From an uncultured Rhodocyclaceae bacterium (GTDB lineage: Bacteria > Pseudomonadota > Gammaproteobacteria > Burkholderiales > Rhodocyclaceae), in assembly GCA_907163075.1 (NCBI GenBank), contig CAJQTY010000001.1, positions 124,001 through 188,000 of the forward strand: a stretch of DNA of 64,000 nt. The letters are read 5' to 3'. The stretch's first letter is position 1, and every line of letters begins with the position of its first letter. The notes below the pieces were generated by a model. That model searched no databases, had not been told where the DNA came from, and was given only the letters and a program-made list of their open reading frames with translations. Of this stretch, positions 9,485 through 16,643 are shown piece by piece. The translations under genes and the position numbers were made by a program.

Positions 9485-9789
9485 TTTTTTAAGGCAGCCC
9501 CTGAAATCTCGTCGTAGAACGCCTTGAACAGGGCTTTTGCCGAGGTTTCGTAGGTATCGAGCAGGCGCTTGAGGTTCTCCGGGGTGAACGGCGCGGCGAC
9601 CTCGCGCCAGCCGACCATGATTTCGAGCAGCGCCTCAAGGTTGCTCTTGTCGCCAAGGGAATCCTCGAAAGCCGCGCGCGCCGCCTTGTCGAGAAAGCGG
9701 AACTCGGCCTCGATGGCGCCTTTACCCTGCCCGGGCACGTGGATCTCTGCGCGGGCGAAAAACGTCGGGTTCGGTTCAAGTTTAAACAT
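9481..9789 (-). CDS. Tail assembly chaperone (gpG-like)
   Basis: 102 aa (MFKLEPNPTFFARAEIHVPG), helical, with a charged C-terminal half. It sits between the tail tube and tape measure genes, the invariant position of tail chaperones. The final codons are TTA AAA AAC TGA, which places a canonical -1 slippery heptamer directly before the stop. Most ribosomes would make this short form; a fraction would shift into the DUF1799-like frame. The product coats the tape measure during tail assembly and is not expected in the virion. Confidence 0.83.
   Translation of the reverse strand: MFKLEPNPTFFARAEIHVPGQGKGAIEAEFRFLDKAARAAFEDSLGDKSNLEALLEIMVGWREVAAPFTPENLKRLLDTYETSAKALFKAFYDEISGAALKN
9484..9490 (-). 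other. Programmed -1 frameshift slippery site
   Basis: The minus strand reads A AAA AAC in the zero frame of the chaperone, one codon before TGA. This X XXY YYZ heptamer is among the most efficient bacterial -1 slippery sequences. A -1 slip gives CTG AAA GCG and 116 further codons with DUF1799 features. The two conserved frames on either side make a programmed event far more likely than an error. Confidence 0.82.
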
Positions 9790-10757
9790 CAGTGCACCAC
9801 GATCTTGAGTTCGTCATTGCCGGCCAGAGGCACGGCGCGCAGGTCGTAACTGATCATCAGCTTGCCGTTCACGTCGGCCTTGGCCGGGTTGATCAGCTGC
9901 ACGGACGGCATGAACAGCATGGCCTTGTAGCCGGCCACGGTGCCGTGCATCAGGCCGATGGCCTGCAGGGTGTTGGCCTTGACGCTGGCCATGTTGGTCA
10001 CCTCCTGCGCTGCCGTGAGGTCGAGGCTGATCTTGCCGGTGACTTCGCGCTGGGTGATATCGACCGTTTCGCCGCCAAGCAGCGGGGTGAAGTTGACCGC
10101 GTTGCCGAGGGCAATTTCAAGGCCCTGGCTGGGATAGCCGGTACCGCCCGTGAGCGTCGGCGTGGCCGCCGTATAGGTGCAGCCGAAGGTGACGTCGCCG
10201 GTATTGAGCTCGGTAACGACGGAGGGCGACTTGAACCCGGACAGCGTCAGCGCCGACGGCGTCGCCGCCGTCACGCCGCCATCGAGGCCGAGGAACTTGA
10301 ACGACAGCACCGGGCGCTCCTTGACGCCCATCTTGATCGAGACATCGCCGCGGCAGCCGCGCGCGACGTGCTTGACGCCGTCCGAGAAGTAGTAGATCGA
10401 TACGGAGTCGGTTACCGGCGTGACCAGGTTGTACTCGGCGCGGATGCTCGCCGCAAGTGTCTCGGCGAAGCCGCAGGCGCGCAGCAGCGGGCCATAGGCC
10501 GGCGCGGTGCCGGCGGCGCCGGAACCGGCGAACTCGACATCGAAGCTCATTTCGATGTTGGCGACGCCGACCAGCTGCTCGCTGCCGCCGAGGAACGGGC
10601 GGATCAGGTCGCGCGAAACGTTCTGCGCGTTGAGCGGGTTGATGCTGACGTTGGAGACGAGCAGCGCGTTGGCGGCCTCGGTCGGCGTCGAATCGGTGCC
10701 GTAGGTGCTCTCGATCTTGGCCAGAATGGCGGTGTTGCGGATATAACGGGCAGCCAC
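9789..10757 (-). CDS. Major tail tube protein
   Basis: 322 aa from a GTG start (AAAGGAGTAAGCC leader). Beta-rich sequence with MAARYIRNTAILAKIESTYGTD at the N-terminus, a common start for tail tube proteins of B3/D3112-like phages, and immunoglobulin-like GVTAATPSALTLSGFKSPS in the middle. It lies between the terminator-like protein and the chaperone pair, as expected. It should polymerise around the tape measure. Gene order and composition support the call; no enzymatic motif is present. Confidence 0.78.
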   Translation of the reverse strand: MAARYIRNTAILAKIESTYGTDSTPTEAANALLVSNVSINPLNAQNVSRDLIRPFLGGSEQLVGVANIEMSFDVEFAGSGAAGTAPAYGPLLRACGFAETLAASIRAEYNLVTPVTDSVSIYYFSDGVKHVARGCRGDVSIKMGVKERPVLSFKFLGLDGGVTAATPSALTLSGFKSPSVVTELNTGDVTFGCTYTAATPTLTGGTGYPSQGLEIALGNAVNFTPLLGGETVDITQREVTGKISLDLTAAQEVTNMASVKANTLQAIGLMHGTVAGYKAMLFMPSVQLINPAKADVNGKLMISYDLRAVPLAGNDELKIVVH

Positions 10758-10760
10758 GGC

Positions 10761-10874
10761 TTACTCCTTTGCGGGGGTTACAGGCTTGTCCGGAGCGGCC
10801 GGGGTCTCGTCGCGCGCCGGGCGGTTGGTCGATGCTTCGCCGGGCTGGCGCGGCGGGGTCTGGTCTGCGGGCAT
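10761..10874 (-). CDS. Small proline-rich protein, 37 aa
   Basis: MPADQTPPRQPGEASTNRPA begins a 37-aa frame rich in Pro, Asp and Lys, too short for most gene callers. Its ATG overlaps the stop of the upstream gene (TAATG), a GAGGAG ribosome-binding site lies 6 bases before, and it ends 3 bases before the tail tube GTG. The coupling suggests it is translated. Function unknown; it may only carry ribosomes to the tube gene. Confidence 0.5.
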   Translation of the reverse strand: MPADQTPPRQPGEASTNRPARDETPAAPDKPVTPAKE

Positions 10875-11296
10875 TACGGGCTCCTCAAGTAACTGGTTAC
10901 ACGGAATTCGTCGGCCCACCACAGCAGGCCATCGTCAAAGCGCAGCAGGCTGCCGGACAGGTAGCGGACTGGCTCGCCCAGCGCCGGCTCGGGTGGCCAG
11001 CCGACCAGGGCGACGCGGATCATGCTGCGCAGCGCCTCCAGATCGGCGAGCGCCGCCGCGCCGACGGCATCGCGCCTGTTGCTGGTGGCCAGGATGACCG
11101 AAAACCCGACGCTCAGGCGCTGCTCGTAGCCGCCGAGGAGGTCGTTGTCTTCGGCAGACTCCGACATCGGCACCAGGTAGCAGGAGGGGATCGGGATGAC
11201 GCCGTGGCCGATCGCTTCCAGGTCGGCGGCGCTGCCGATCGCCTTGAAGCCGGTGAGCTGGCTTTTGAGGCGGTCAAGGATCGGCGACAGATCCAT
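10874..11296 (-). CDS. Tail terminator-like protein (Mu gp37 position)
   Basis: 140 aa (MDLSPILDRLKSQLTGFKAI). It lies between the DUF1320 protein and the tail tube gene, where Mu-like phages encode the Gp37/tail terminator class. The alpha/beta pattern with a central ILATSN strand and an N-terminal amphipathic helix fits the tail terminator fold (lambda gpU-like). It would cap the finished tail for joining to the head. The stop overlaps the next small gene and the start abuts the DUF1320 stop. Confidence 0.65.
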   Translation of the reverse strand: MDLSPILDRLKSQLTGFKAIGSAADLEAIGHGVIPIPSCYLVPMSESAEDNDLLGGYEQRLSVGFSVILATSNRRDAVGAAALADLEALRSMIRVALVGWPPEPALGEPVRYLSGSLLRFDDGLLWWADEFRVTSYLRSP

Positions 11297-11721
11297 CAGT
11301 AGCTCGCCAACGTGCCCGAGCCGAAGAGCGCGTCCGGCGAGCGCTGGACCACGGCGCCGCCGCGCTCGGCCGGCGCCAGCGCCGCGGACACGGCGCCGTC
11401 GATGACGATGGTGCCCGCCGAGATCAGTTTCAGGTCGCGCACGGCATCCTCGTAGCGCTTGCGCACGGCCTCGGTCGCGCGATCGGCGAACAGGCGGTAG
11501 CGGGCAATGTCGGCGGCAATCCGCACCAGGATACCCGGCACACTGGCCAGCGGCAGGCCGTAACGCGCCGCCAGGTAGCTGTCGATCTCGGCGTCGGCGT
11601 CGGACAGCGCGCGGCCGAGCACGTCGGCGTCGATGACCTGGCCAGTGTCGCGGTCGGTGAGCTGCGCCAGCGATTCCGCGCCGAAACGGTCAACCAGGTC
11701 CTGCTGGACGGCGTAGGTCAT
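11296..11721 (-). CDS. DUF1320 head-tail connector protein (Mu gp36-like)
   Basis: 141 aa. MTYAVQQDLVDRFGAESLAQLTD and DADAEIDSYLAARYGLPL are the signature of DUF1320/Mu gp36, a helical head-completion or connector protein. It follows the gp35-like gene by 3 bp and shares one base with the next gene, within the capsid-to-tail transition of the operon. Confidence 0.85.
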   Translation of the reverse strand: MTYAVQQDLVDRFGAESLAQLTDRDTGQVIDADVLGRALSDADAEIDSYLAARYGLPLASVPGILVRIAADIARYRLFADRATEAVRKRYEDAVRDLKLISAGTIVIDGAVSAALAPAERGGAVVQRSPDALFGSGTLASY

Positions 11722-11724
11722 GGC

Positions 11725-11907
11725 TTACTCGGCGAAACAGGCGGCAGCGGACGCGATGAGCACGGCCGCGTTGGCCGGAGTGGCCAAGAAATTCTCGCCC
11801 GGCGCGACATCGACGCCGTCGGCACGCAAGGGCTGGCTGGCGACCAGGGCGACGCGCGCGGCCTGGTCCTCCGGGGTATCTATTGCAGGGGCTTTGGCCT
11901 TGGCCAT
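11725..11907 (-). CDS. Mu gp35-like small protein
   Basis: 60 aa (MAKAKAPAIDTPEDQAARVA). It sits between the major capsid and DUF1320 genes, exactly where Mu and B3-like phages encode a short gp35-type protein. Alanine-rich with a C-terminal ATPANAAVLIASAAACFAE helix. It may be a head accessory protein; the molecular role is not known to me. Confidence 0.6.
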   Translation of the reverse strand: MAKAKAPAIDTPEDQAARVALVASQPLRADGVDVAPGENFLATPANAAVLIASAAACFAE

Positions 11908-11974
11908 CTCGTATCCTTTGGTTAATGCCCCGCCGTAGCCTTACCGGCGGGGACTTGCTGCATGCAGTTTTGGC

Positions 11975-13033
11975 TTAAGCCACCGCCGCGCTGATCAGGT
12001 AGCCCGCCGTGCTGCCGGCAATCACCGGGCTGACCTCGTCGGTCACCGGGTAAATCCAGCTCTTGGCGTTGCGGTCCTCGTACGGCTGCTCGACCAGCGG
12101 GTAACCGTTCAGGCGGTAGGTGTAGCCGAAGGACGGTACGCCGAGCTCGGCGACGCTGGCCATTTCGGTGTAGGCGACGACGACGAACTTGCCCCAGACG
12201 TCGGCAAAGGTGCCGTTGTTGTCATAGACCGCGTCGCCGATCAGCACCTTCTTGACGCCGAAGAGCTGCGCCAGGAGCTCCGGGGTCGCCGAATCGCGGC
12301 CGGTGTACTTGATGCGATCGATGATCTTCGGGTGCTGGCGCAGCTTGGCGTACACCGCGGCGCCCATCTCGACGACGTTCGGGCGCTTGCCGATCTTGGC
12401 GCGGATCGCCTCCTTGGCCGTCTCGATATCGTTGACCGGATCGGAGACGCCGGTCGTCAAGTCGCTCCATTGGCTGGTTCCGGCCAGCGTCACCTTGTTG
12501 CCGGCCGGGTAGTTGGCCGCCGTGGTGGCGAGCACCGCCTGCGCGTACTCGAGGCGCAGGCCGATGATGTTCTGCACCTTCTGGATGCCGCCGCGCGCGA
12601 TGTCGATGCCCGGCACCGCCGCCGCTTCCTGCAGGAACTCGAACGGCACCAGGCCCTCGAGCGAATGCGATTCGAGGGCAAACGGGCTGCCGGAAAAGCC
12701 GTACTGGATGCGCTTGGTGTCCGCGCCCGGCGCGCGCGCCGTGTTGTACAGCGCGAAATCCTCCTTGCCGAAGGTGATGATCTTGCCGCCGCGCTGGCCG
12801 ACCGGAACATACGGGAACAGGCCCATGCCGACGAACTCGGCGTTCTGGTAGCCCTGCGCGACGGTGGTCAGGATCGGATCGATGACGCGGGCGCCGGCGG
12901 TATTCATGGTGACGCCGAGGAAGCCGGCCAGGCTGGCCGTCTCCGGACTGACCAGGCCGAAATGCCAGCCGATGGCGACGGCGAGCGCAACGGCGATCAT
13001 CATGAGGTTGTAGCGGGAGGTGAGAGAACGCAT
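11975..13033 (-). CDS. Major capsid protein
   Basis: 352 aa. From about residue 50 (ARVIDPILTTVAQGYQNAEF) it matches the capsid proteins of B3/BcepMu-like transposable phages, with the GxxLFPxVPV segment, KIITFGKEDFALYNT and a C-terminal NGYPLVEQPYEDRNAKSWIYP. It builds the HK97-like shell. The N-terminal 50 residues are odd: a basic start followed by a strongly hydrophobic stretch (LMMIAVALAVAIGWHFGLV) resembling a membrane segment. This may be a propeptide removed by the I protease. Gene order protease, DUF2190, capsid, gp35-like, gp36 supports the call. Confidence 0.85.
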   Translation of the reverse strand: MRSLTSRYNLMMIAVALAVAIGWHFGLVSPETASLAGFLGVTMNTAGARVIDPILTTVAQGYQNAEFVGMGLFPYVPVGQRGGKIITFGKEDFALYNTARAPGADTKRIQYGFSGSPFALESHSLEGLVPFEFLQEAAAVPGIDIARGGIQKVQNIIGLRLEYAQAVLATTAANYPAGNKVTLAGTSQWSDLTTGVSDPVNDIETAKEAIRAKIGKRPNVVEMGAAVYAKLRQHPKIIDRIKYTGRDSATPELLAQLFGVKKVLIGDAVYDNNGTFADVWGKFVVVAYTEMASVAELGVPSFGYTYRLNGYPLVEQPYEDRNAKSWIYPVTDEVSPVIAGSTAGYLISAAVA

Positions 13034-13070
13034 GAAAAGCTCCTTGGTGATTGAGAGGTTGTGCGGCGGC

Positions 13071-13418
13071 TTAGGCCACGTTCGGAACGAGCAGGACTTC
13101 GATCATGGCGCCGGCGGCGGCGGCCGCTTCCAGCGCCAGTCCCACCTTGGCGCCCGAGGTGGCCCAGGTGATGGCGCGGCCGGACGCGTCCGATTTGACC
13201 GTGGCGCCGGCAGCGACCGCCGCGCCGGCCTCGACGACGGCGGTGCCGAGCACATCGACGGTCAGCTTGTCGGTGGCGACGGCAGCAAAGCGCGCGACGC
13301 CGAGGGTGTTGGCGTCGGCGCCGGCCTGCGCGCCGGCCGCCGTGACAAAGCGGGCGACGGCGATGGTGCCGGTCGCGGTGATCGGGAGAGAAAGTAAGGC
13401 GGTGCACTGGGCGGGCAT
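13071..13418 (-). CDS. DUF2190 head decoration protein
   Basis: 115 aa, beta-rich and alanine/glycine-rich. The GTAVVEAGAAVAAGATVKSD and GLALEAAAAAGAMIEVLLVP segments are typical of DUF2190, which coats phage capsids. It lies between the I protease/scaffold and the major capsid gene. A second DUF2190 copy with clear similarity forms the N-terminus of the protein encoded at 30770-32518 in the other arm of this prophage. Confidence 0.82.
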   Translation of the reverse strand: MPAQCTALLSLPITATGTIAVARFVTAAGAQAGADANTLGVARFAAVATDKLTVDVLGTAVVEAGAAVAAGATVKSDASGRAITWATSGAKVGLALEAAAAAGAMIEVLLVPNVA

Positions 13419-13451
13419 GAGGGGCTCCTGTGAAGGTGAGTTAGAGGGCGG

Positions 13452-13931
13452 TCAGGAAACGGCCTTGATGGCGCTGACGTAGTCGGTGCCGGGATGGCTG
13501 GCCTGATAAGCGACGGCCTTGTAGTGCTGCGCCAGCTGCTCGCCGTCGACCGCATGGCCCTGCGCCGCGGCGAACTGCACCGTACCGGCAACATCGCCGG
13601 CGCTGGCCGCCGAGGCCACCTCGCCGAACTCGACGCGCTTCGGCAGGCCGCCGAGGAAGGCCTTGAAGCTCTCGGTCAGCGGTTTACTGACGTCACCGTC
13701 GGCGAACTCGACCGGCGTGGCCAGCGTGGCGAAGAGGTCGAGCGCGGCGACCGTCACCGCCAGCTCGGCCGGCAGCAGCTGCCCGGCGCTGACCAGCGCA
13801 TCGGCGTAAGCCAGGTGACCGGCGTGGATCGCCGCATGGCGGCTGGCCTGGTCACGGGCCTCCGCGTCGGCTACTTTTTGCTTGAGCTGGGCATTTTCGG
13901 CTTCCAGGGCGGCCGCTTGTTCGGGAGTCAC
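13452..13931 (-). CDS. Nested scaffold protein (internal start in I gene)
   Basis: An internal GAGGAG lies just before ATG 13940 and 9 bases before GTG 13931, in frame with the protease gene. From the GTG the product is 159 aa (TPEQAAALEAENAQLKQK), which is exactly the coiled-coil scaffold part without the protease. ATG 13940 has no spacer to the ribosome-binding site, so GTG 13931 is favoured. Mu gpZ is made in the same way. Inferred from sequence and family precedent. Confidence 0.62.
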   Translation of the reverse strand: MTPEQAAALEAENAQLKQKVADAEARDQASRHAAIHAGHLAYADALVSAGQLLPAELAVTVAALDLFATLATPVEFADGDVSKPLTESFKAFLGGLPKRVEFGEVASAASAGDVAGTVQFAAAQGHAVDGEQLAQHYKAVAYQASHPGTDYVSAIKAVS

Positions 13932-14603
13932 GGGGGACATCTCCTCGGTGGGTTGATCGGGTTGGTCGGAGGAAGAGAACATCGGGACGGCAACGGGGGC
14001 GGCTTCGGCGGCGTCCTGGGCGACTTCCTGGCGGGCGGCCTGCTCCAGGTCGGCGACCTGGTAGCCGGGCAGCACCTTGTCGGCTTCGTCCTGGCCGAAC
14101 TTGCCGAGCATCCAGTCGCGCAGCGAGCGCCACAGCGAAGCGTTGGTCACGTCGTCCCATTCGGAGAACTCGACGATGCCTTCCTCGGCCTCGGAAAACT
14201 CCGGCGTGCGCAAGCCCTTGACGGCCGGCGCCTGGGCGCCGAGAAAGCCGACGTGGCGCAGGTAAAAGACGCCGGGAACCGGGTTGTTCGGCGCCTCGGG
14301 GCTAAAAAACGCGGCGGAAATCTTCTTGAAGCGCCCGGCGCTGACCATCTCGGCGAAGGCCGGATCAACCTGGTGCGGCTCGGCATCGAGCGCGCCGCCG
14401 GCAAAGGCCAGCGACCTGACCCAGCCGTAGGCCGGGTTATCGGTTTTCGGGTGGCCGACGACGATCGGCGCCTCGAAGCGCGCCGGGTCGTAAGCGGCGG
14501 CCGAAGCCGCTAAATCTGAGTCGGAGAATGCCAGCGTGGCGCCGCTCATCGCGGTATGCCGGCCGGGCTTGAAAATCTGTAGGGGTTTTGCGCTAGTCGC
14601 CAT
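13452..14603 (-). CDS. Mu-like I protein (head maturation protease/scaffold)
   Basis: 383 aa. The N-terminal half (APIVVGHPKTDNPAYGWVRSL, FKKISAAFF, YLRHVGFLGAQAPAVKGL) is the Mu I-protein protease family; the C-terminal part is a coiled coil (EQAAALEAENAQLKQKVADAEAR) typical of scaffolds. In Mu, I encodes the protease and an internal in-frame start gives the scaffold Z; the same arrangement is visible here. It opens the capsid block of the leftward arm. In Mu this gene follows gpG; here gpG is 24 kb away at the other end of the element. Confidence 0.88.
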   Translation of the reverse strand: MATSAKPLQIFKPGRHTAMSGATLAFSDSDLAASAAAYDPARFEAPIVVGHPKTDNPAYGWVRSLAFAGGALDAEPHQVDPAFAEMVSAGRFKKISAAFFSPEAPNNPVPGVFYLRHVGFLGAQAPAVKGLRTPEFSEAEEGIVEFSEWDDVTNASLWRSLRDWMLGKFGQDEADKVLPGYQVADLEQAARQEVAQDAAEAAPVAVPMFSSSDQPDQPTEEMSPVTPEQAAALEAENAQLKQKVADAEARDQASRHAAIHAGHLAYADALVSAGQLLPAELAVTVAALDLFATLATPVEFADGDVSKPLTESFKAFLGGLPKRVEFGEVASAASAGDVAGTVQFAAAQGHAVDGEQLAQHYKAVAYQASHPGTDYVSAIKAVS

Positions 14604-14635
14604 GCCCCCATGATCGGGGGCGGGCGAGGGGCAAG

Positions 14636-14660
14636 GCAGGGGGAAGCGGTTCAGCAGAGC
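14636..14660. repeat. 25-bp repeat, copy 2
   Basis: Partner of 9103-9127 with one mismatch. It lies between the stop of the 2TM gene and the I protease start. A separate GC-rich hairpin (CCCCC-GATCAT-GGGGG on the coding strand) sits right before the protease ATG. Confidence 0.6.
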
Positions 14661-14674
14661 TGGCTATTTGTGAC

Positions 14675-15229
14675 CTATCCCGTGGCCACCGCGTTGGCAG
14701 AGGCTGCCCTGGCGTGTATCCGGTGCTCCCCGATATCCACCAGCGGAGCCAGTAGCGCCTGGAACCATCCGATTCTTGCCAGCTGTTCGGGGGGATACCC
14801 CTGTGCGCGCATTTCTTCGTTATGACACAGACAGTCAAGCACGCGAAGAATCGGGGGCTCATCCGCCTCGATATCCATCCGTGCGACCTTCAGTCGCTTC
14901 AGCCGGTCAAGACTCGGTCCCTCCTTGACCAGTTCCTTTTCAAGATCCACAAAGCGGCGGGCCAGATCAGAGTGATCCCGCGCTCGGAGCGAGCTTCCCA
15001 CGACGAGATTGATGGCCGAGACGATCGTGACGATCGCGGCAGCGGTCAAGGCCAGCGCCTGGTAGTCGCGCTCCATGACCCCAAACACGGCCGTTGAACC
15101 GAACACGACCGAGAACATGTTCGCCAGCTTGTCCAGGCGATCAAAGTGAGTCCGGCGCCGATTGTGGTAGCGAATGGACCGGCGAATATCGAATTGCAGA
15201 TCGTGCCAGGCACGATCGAGATCGTCCAT
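14675..15229 (-). CDS. Two-TM SLATT-like membrane protein
   Basis: 184 aa. An N-terminal basic segment (RSIRYHNRRRTHFDRLDKLAN) precedes two hydrophobic helices (about residues 38-53 and 58-78) and a long charged cytosolic helix region. A basic YHxRR helix followed by two TMs and a helical tail is the layout of SLATT/2TM effector proteins, known from SMODS/SLOG-linked defence systems. It follows a 59-aa gene directly (TAG then ATG). It lies in the cluster read on the same strand as the repressor, so it may be expressed in the lysogen. Family assignment is tentative. Confidence 0.5.
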   Translation of the reverse strand: MDDLDRAWHDLQFDIRRSIRYHNRRRTHFDRLDKLANMFSVVFGSTAVFGVMERDYQALALTAAAIVTIVSAINLVVGSSLRARDHSDLARRFVDLEKELVKEGPSLDRLKRLKVARMDIEADEPPILRVLDCLCHNEEMRAQGYPPEQLARIGWFQALLAPLVDIGEHRIHARAASANAVATG

Positions 15230-15409
15230 CTACTTCTCCTTTTTAGGCATCGGAGGCGGCGGGGGCAAGCTGTTTTGCACATCATGGCGCCGGTAGTCGC
15301 CTTCGCCAAATTCCACCGATCCACGATCCGTTTTAACCCGCGACCCATCGCCTGGCCGGGGAGAGACGGGGCGCGACGGTTGCTTGTCCGTTTTTTTATC
15401 ATTACTCAT
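15230..15409 (-). CDS. Small hydrophilic protein, 59 aa
   Basis: MSNDKKTDKQPSRPVSPRPG starts a 59-aa frame rich in Lys, Pro and Asp, ending PPPPPMPKKEK. The AAAAGGAGAAG near its end is the ribosome-binding site of the next gene, whose ATG follows the stop immediately. No fold or motif recognised. It is likely co-translated with the 2TM protein and could be its partner. Confidence 0.5.
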   Translation of the reverse strand: MSNDKKTDKQPSRPVSPRPGDGSRVKTDRGSVEFGEGDYRRHDVQNSLPPPPPMPKKEK

Positions 15410-15455
15410 TTTCTGACCTTTCGCTAGGAATTACTTATTGAACTGCAAATTCTGG

Positions 15456-15743
15456 CTATTCCCACTTATCCTTGGCCTTGGCATCTTCTCTGGTTTGCCA
15501 TTGCATGTTGCTCGGGTGATCAGCGCCGCCGCGCTTGAGCGCCACGACGTGATCAATAACGTAACCAGGACAAGCCCCGCGCCGCGCCCCGGTCGACGGG
15601 CACGGCTGCATTTTCTTGAAGTCGTAGACAGCCTTGGCGCTGCGCTGGGTTTTCGCTTCCGCCGCCCCTGAAAAAGACAGACTAGCAACGACTACCAGAA
15701 TCGCGCCCGCCAATTTCGCCACGGCCAACGATGACTTGCTCAC
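15456..15743 (-). CDS. Exported HNH-type endonuclease
   Basis: 95 aa from GTG 15743. The start overlaps the upstream stop (GTGA) and gives a classic signal peptide: SKSSLAVAKLAGAILVVVASLSFSGAAEA. The mature part has KMQPCPSTGARRGACPGYVIDHVVALKRGGAD and PSNMQWQT, the HNH pattern of a small secreted nuclease family. A longer start at 15791 would bury the signal. The mature nuclease should act in the periplasm, which is unusual for a prophage gene and could affect incoming phage DNA. That role is inference. Confidence 0.72.
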   Translation of the reverse strand: MSKSSLAVAKLAGAILVVVASLSFSGAAEAKTQRSAKAVYDFKKMQPCPSTGARRGACPGYVIDHVVALKRGGADHPSNMQWQTREDAKAKDKWE

Positions 15744-16060
15744 GGCCTTGCGTTGTGCTTCGTCTGAAACTCCTTTTCGAGCATTTCGCACGTGCCGGCA
15801 ATAAACCGCTTCTCCGCACCCGTCAGGGACTTCCGCTCATGGTCTTGCCAGCAGATTTCTATCACCTGCCGGTCATGACTCCTGGCACCCCCAGACGGAG
15901 CCAACAGGCCGATTCCGATAAAAATAACAAAGAGGCCAGCGATGCCGCCGATGAAATACAAGAACACCGGCGTCTTCGGAGGCTTCGCCCCGCATTTCGG
16001 GCAGGCCTGTGCTTTATTGCTGATCTCATTGCCACACTCACCGCACTTTACGAGTGCCAT
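15740..16060 (-). CDS. Zinc-ribbon membrane protein
   Basis: 106 aa. MALVKCGECGNEISNKAQACPKCGAKPP is a zinc ribbon with two CxxC pairs, followed by one TM helix (VFLYFIGGIAGLFVIFIGIGLL, about residues 32-53) and a short soluble tail with two cysteines (EICWQ, AGTCEML). The order suggests a cytosolic ribbon and periplasmic tail. It is coupled to the exported HNH gene by an overlapping GTGA, so the two may act together. Ribosome-binding site GGAGGG lies 7 bases before the start. Confidence 0.65.
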   Translation of the reverse strand: MALVKCGECGNEISNKAQACPKCGAKPPKTPVFLYFIGGIAGLFVIFIGIGLLAPSGGARSHDRQVIEICWQDHERKSLTGAEKRFIAGTCEMLEKEFQTKHNARP

Positions 16061-16136
16061 TTTTTACCCTCCAGTATAAAAACCCGATTTTGCACTTCCG
16101 AGCACCCACAAACAACGCCATAACGGGCTGTTACGC

Positions 16137-16148
16137 GCGTTATAACGC
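16137..16148. promoter_or_regulatory. Perfect palindrome GCGTTATAACGC upstream of the zinc-ribbon gene
   Basis: A 12-bp perfect palindrome in the 154-bp gap 16061-16214, with a related half-site CGTTATGGCGTT about 15 bp away. It precedes the zinc-ribbon/HNH pair and may be an operator. No convincing -35/-10 pair was found with it, although TATACT occurs at about 16072-16077 on the minus strand. Confidence 0.35.
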
Positions 16149-16214
16149 CCCTGAATCAATTCCGGCAACTCCTTGCCTGCCAGCGGCTAAACAAACAGCG
16201 GGGCGGGCCGCAAA

Positions 16215-16643
16215 TCAATCCTTGGTCAGCTCCATCGCCATGACCGCCGAGAGCAGGCTGAAGCCGTAAACCCAGAGCCGCAGGCCGTCCGGCACAAAGC
16301 TGCCGATCAACCCCCCGACGACGGCCACGGCGCCCAGGCCGACGATGAACTTCATCTTGCGCCGATCGATGCGTTTCCTGCGCGCCTTGGCATCGTGCGC
16401 AAACAGGTTGTAGCCGCAGGCGATGCATTCCTCCGTGGCCAGCCACGTCACCTCGGCGCACTGCGGACACTCCCGCCGGTTCGGATTGCCCTCGGGCACC
16501 GGCTTGTGCGGGCTGACGTTGACCGTCTTGACGCTGATCCAGTCGCCGCCGACCTTGATGCGCACATCGACCGAATGTTCCTGGCGAACAATATCGCGCC
16601 CGGCAATGCCCCCCTCTACGTCACCGTTGATCTCCTGTTTCAT
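16215..16643 (-). CDS. Zinc-ribbon/2TM protein with an AGRD motif
   Basis: 142 aa from ATG 16643, overlapping the end of the repressor gene. The N-terminus reads INGDVEGGIAGRDIV; then a beta segment, a zinc ribbon (CPQCAEVTWLATEECIACGYN), a basic stretch and two hydrophobic helices (residues about 97-117 and 120-135). The longer upstream frame to 16979 is a shadow of the repressor. Shared strand and overlap with the repressor suggest lysogenic expression. Function unknown; a membrane-anchored accessory or exclusion protein is possible. Confidence 0.6.
   Translation of the reverse strand: MKQEINGDVEGGIAGRDIVRQEHSVDVRIKVGGDWISVKTVNVSPHKPVPEGNPNRRECPQCAEVTWLATEECIACGYNLFAHDAKARRKRIDRRKMKFIVGLGAVAVVGGLIGSFVPDGLRLWVYGFSLLSAVMAMELTKD

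Noticed and set aside
9792-10892. Plus-strand open frame of 366 codons antisense to the tail tube gene
   Set aside because: His/Arg/Gly-rich composition of a shadow frame, no ribosome-binding site, and the opposite strand has a well supported gene.
13494-14513. Plus-strand open frame of 339 codons antisense to the I protease
   Set aside because: Low-complexity Gly/Leu/Arg sequence produced by GC-rich antisense coding; no recognisable domain.
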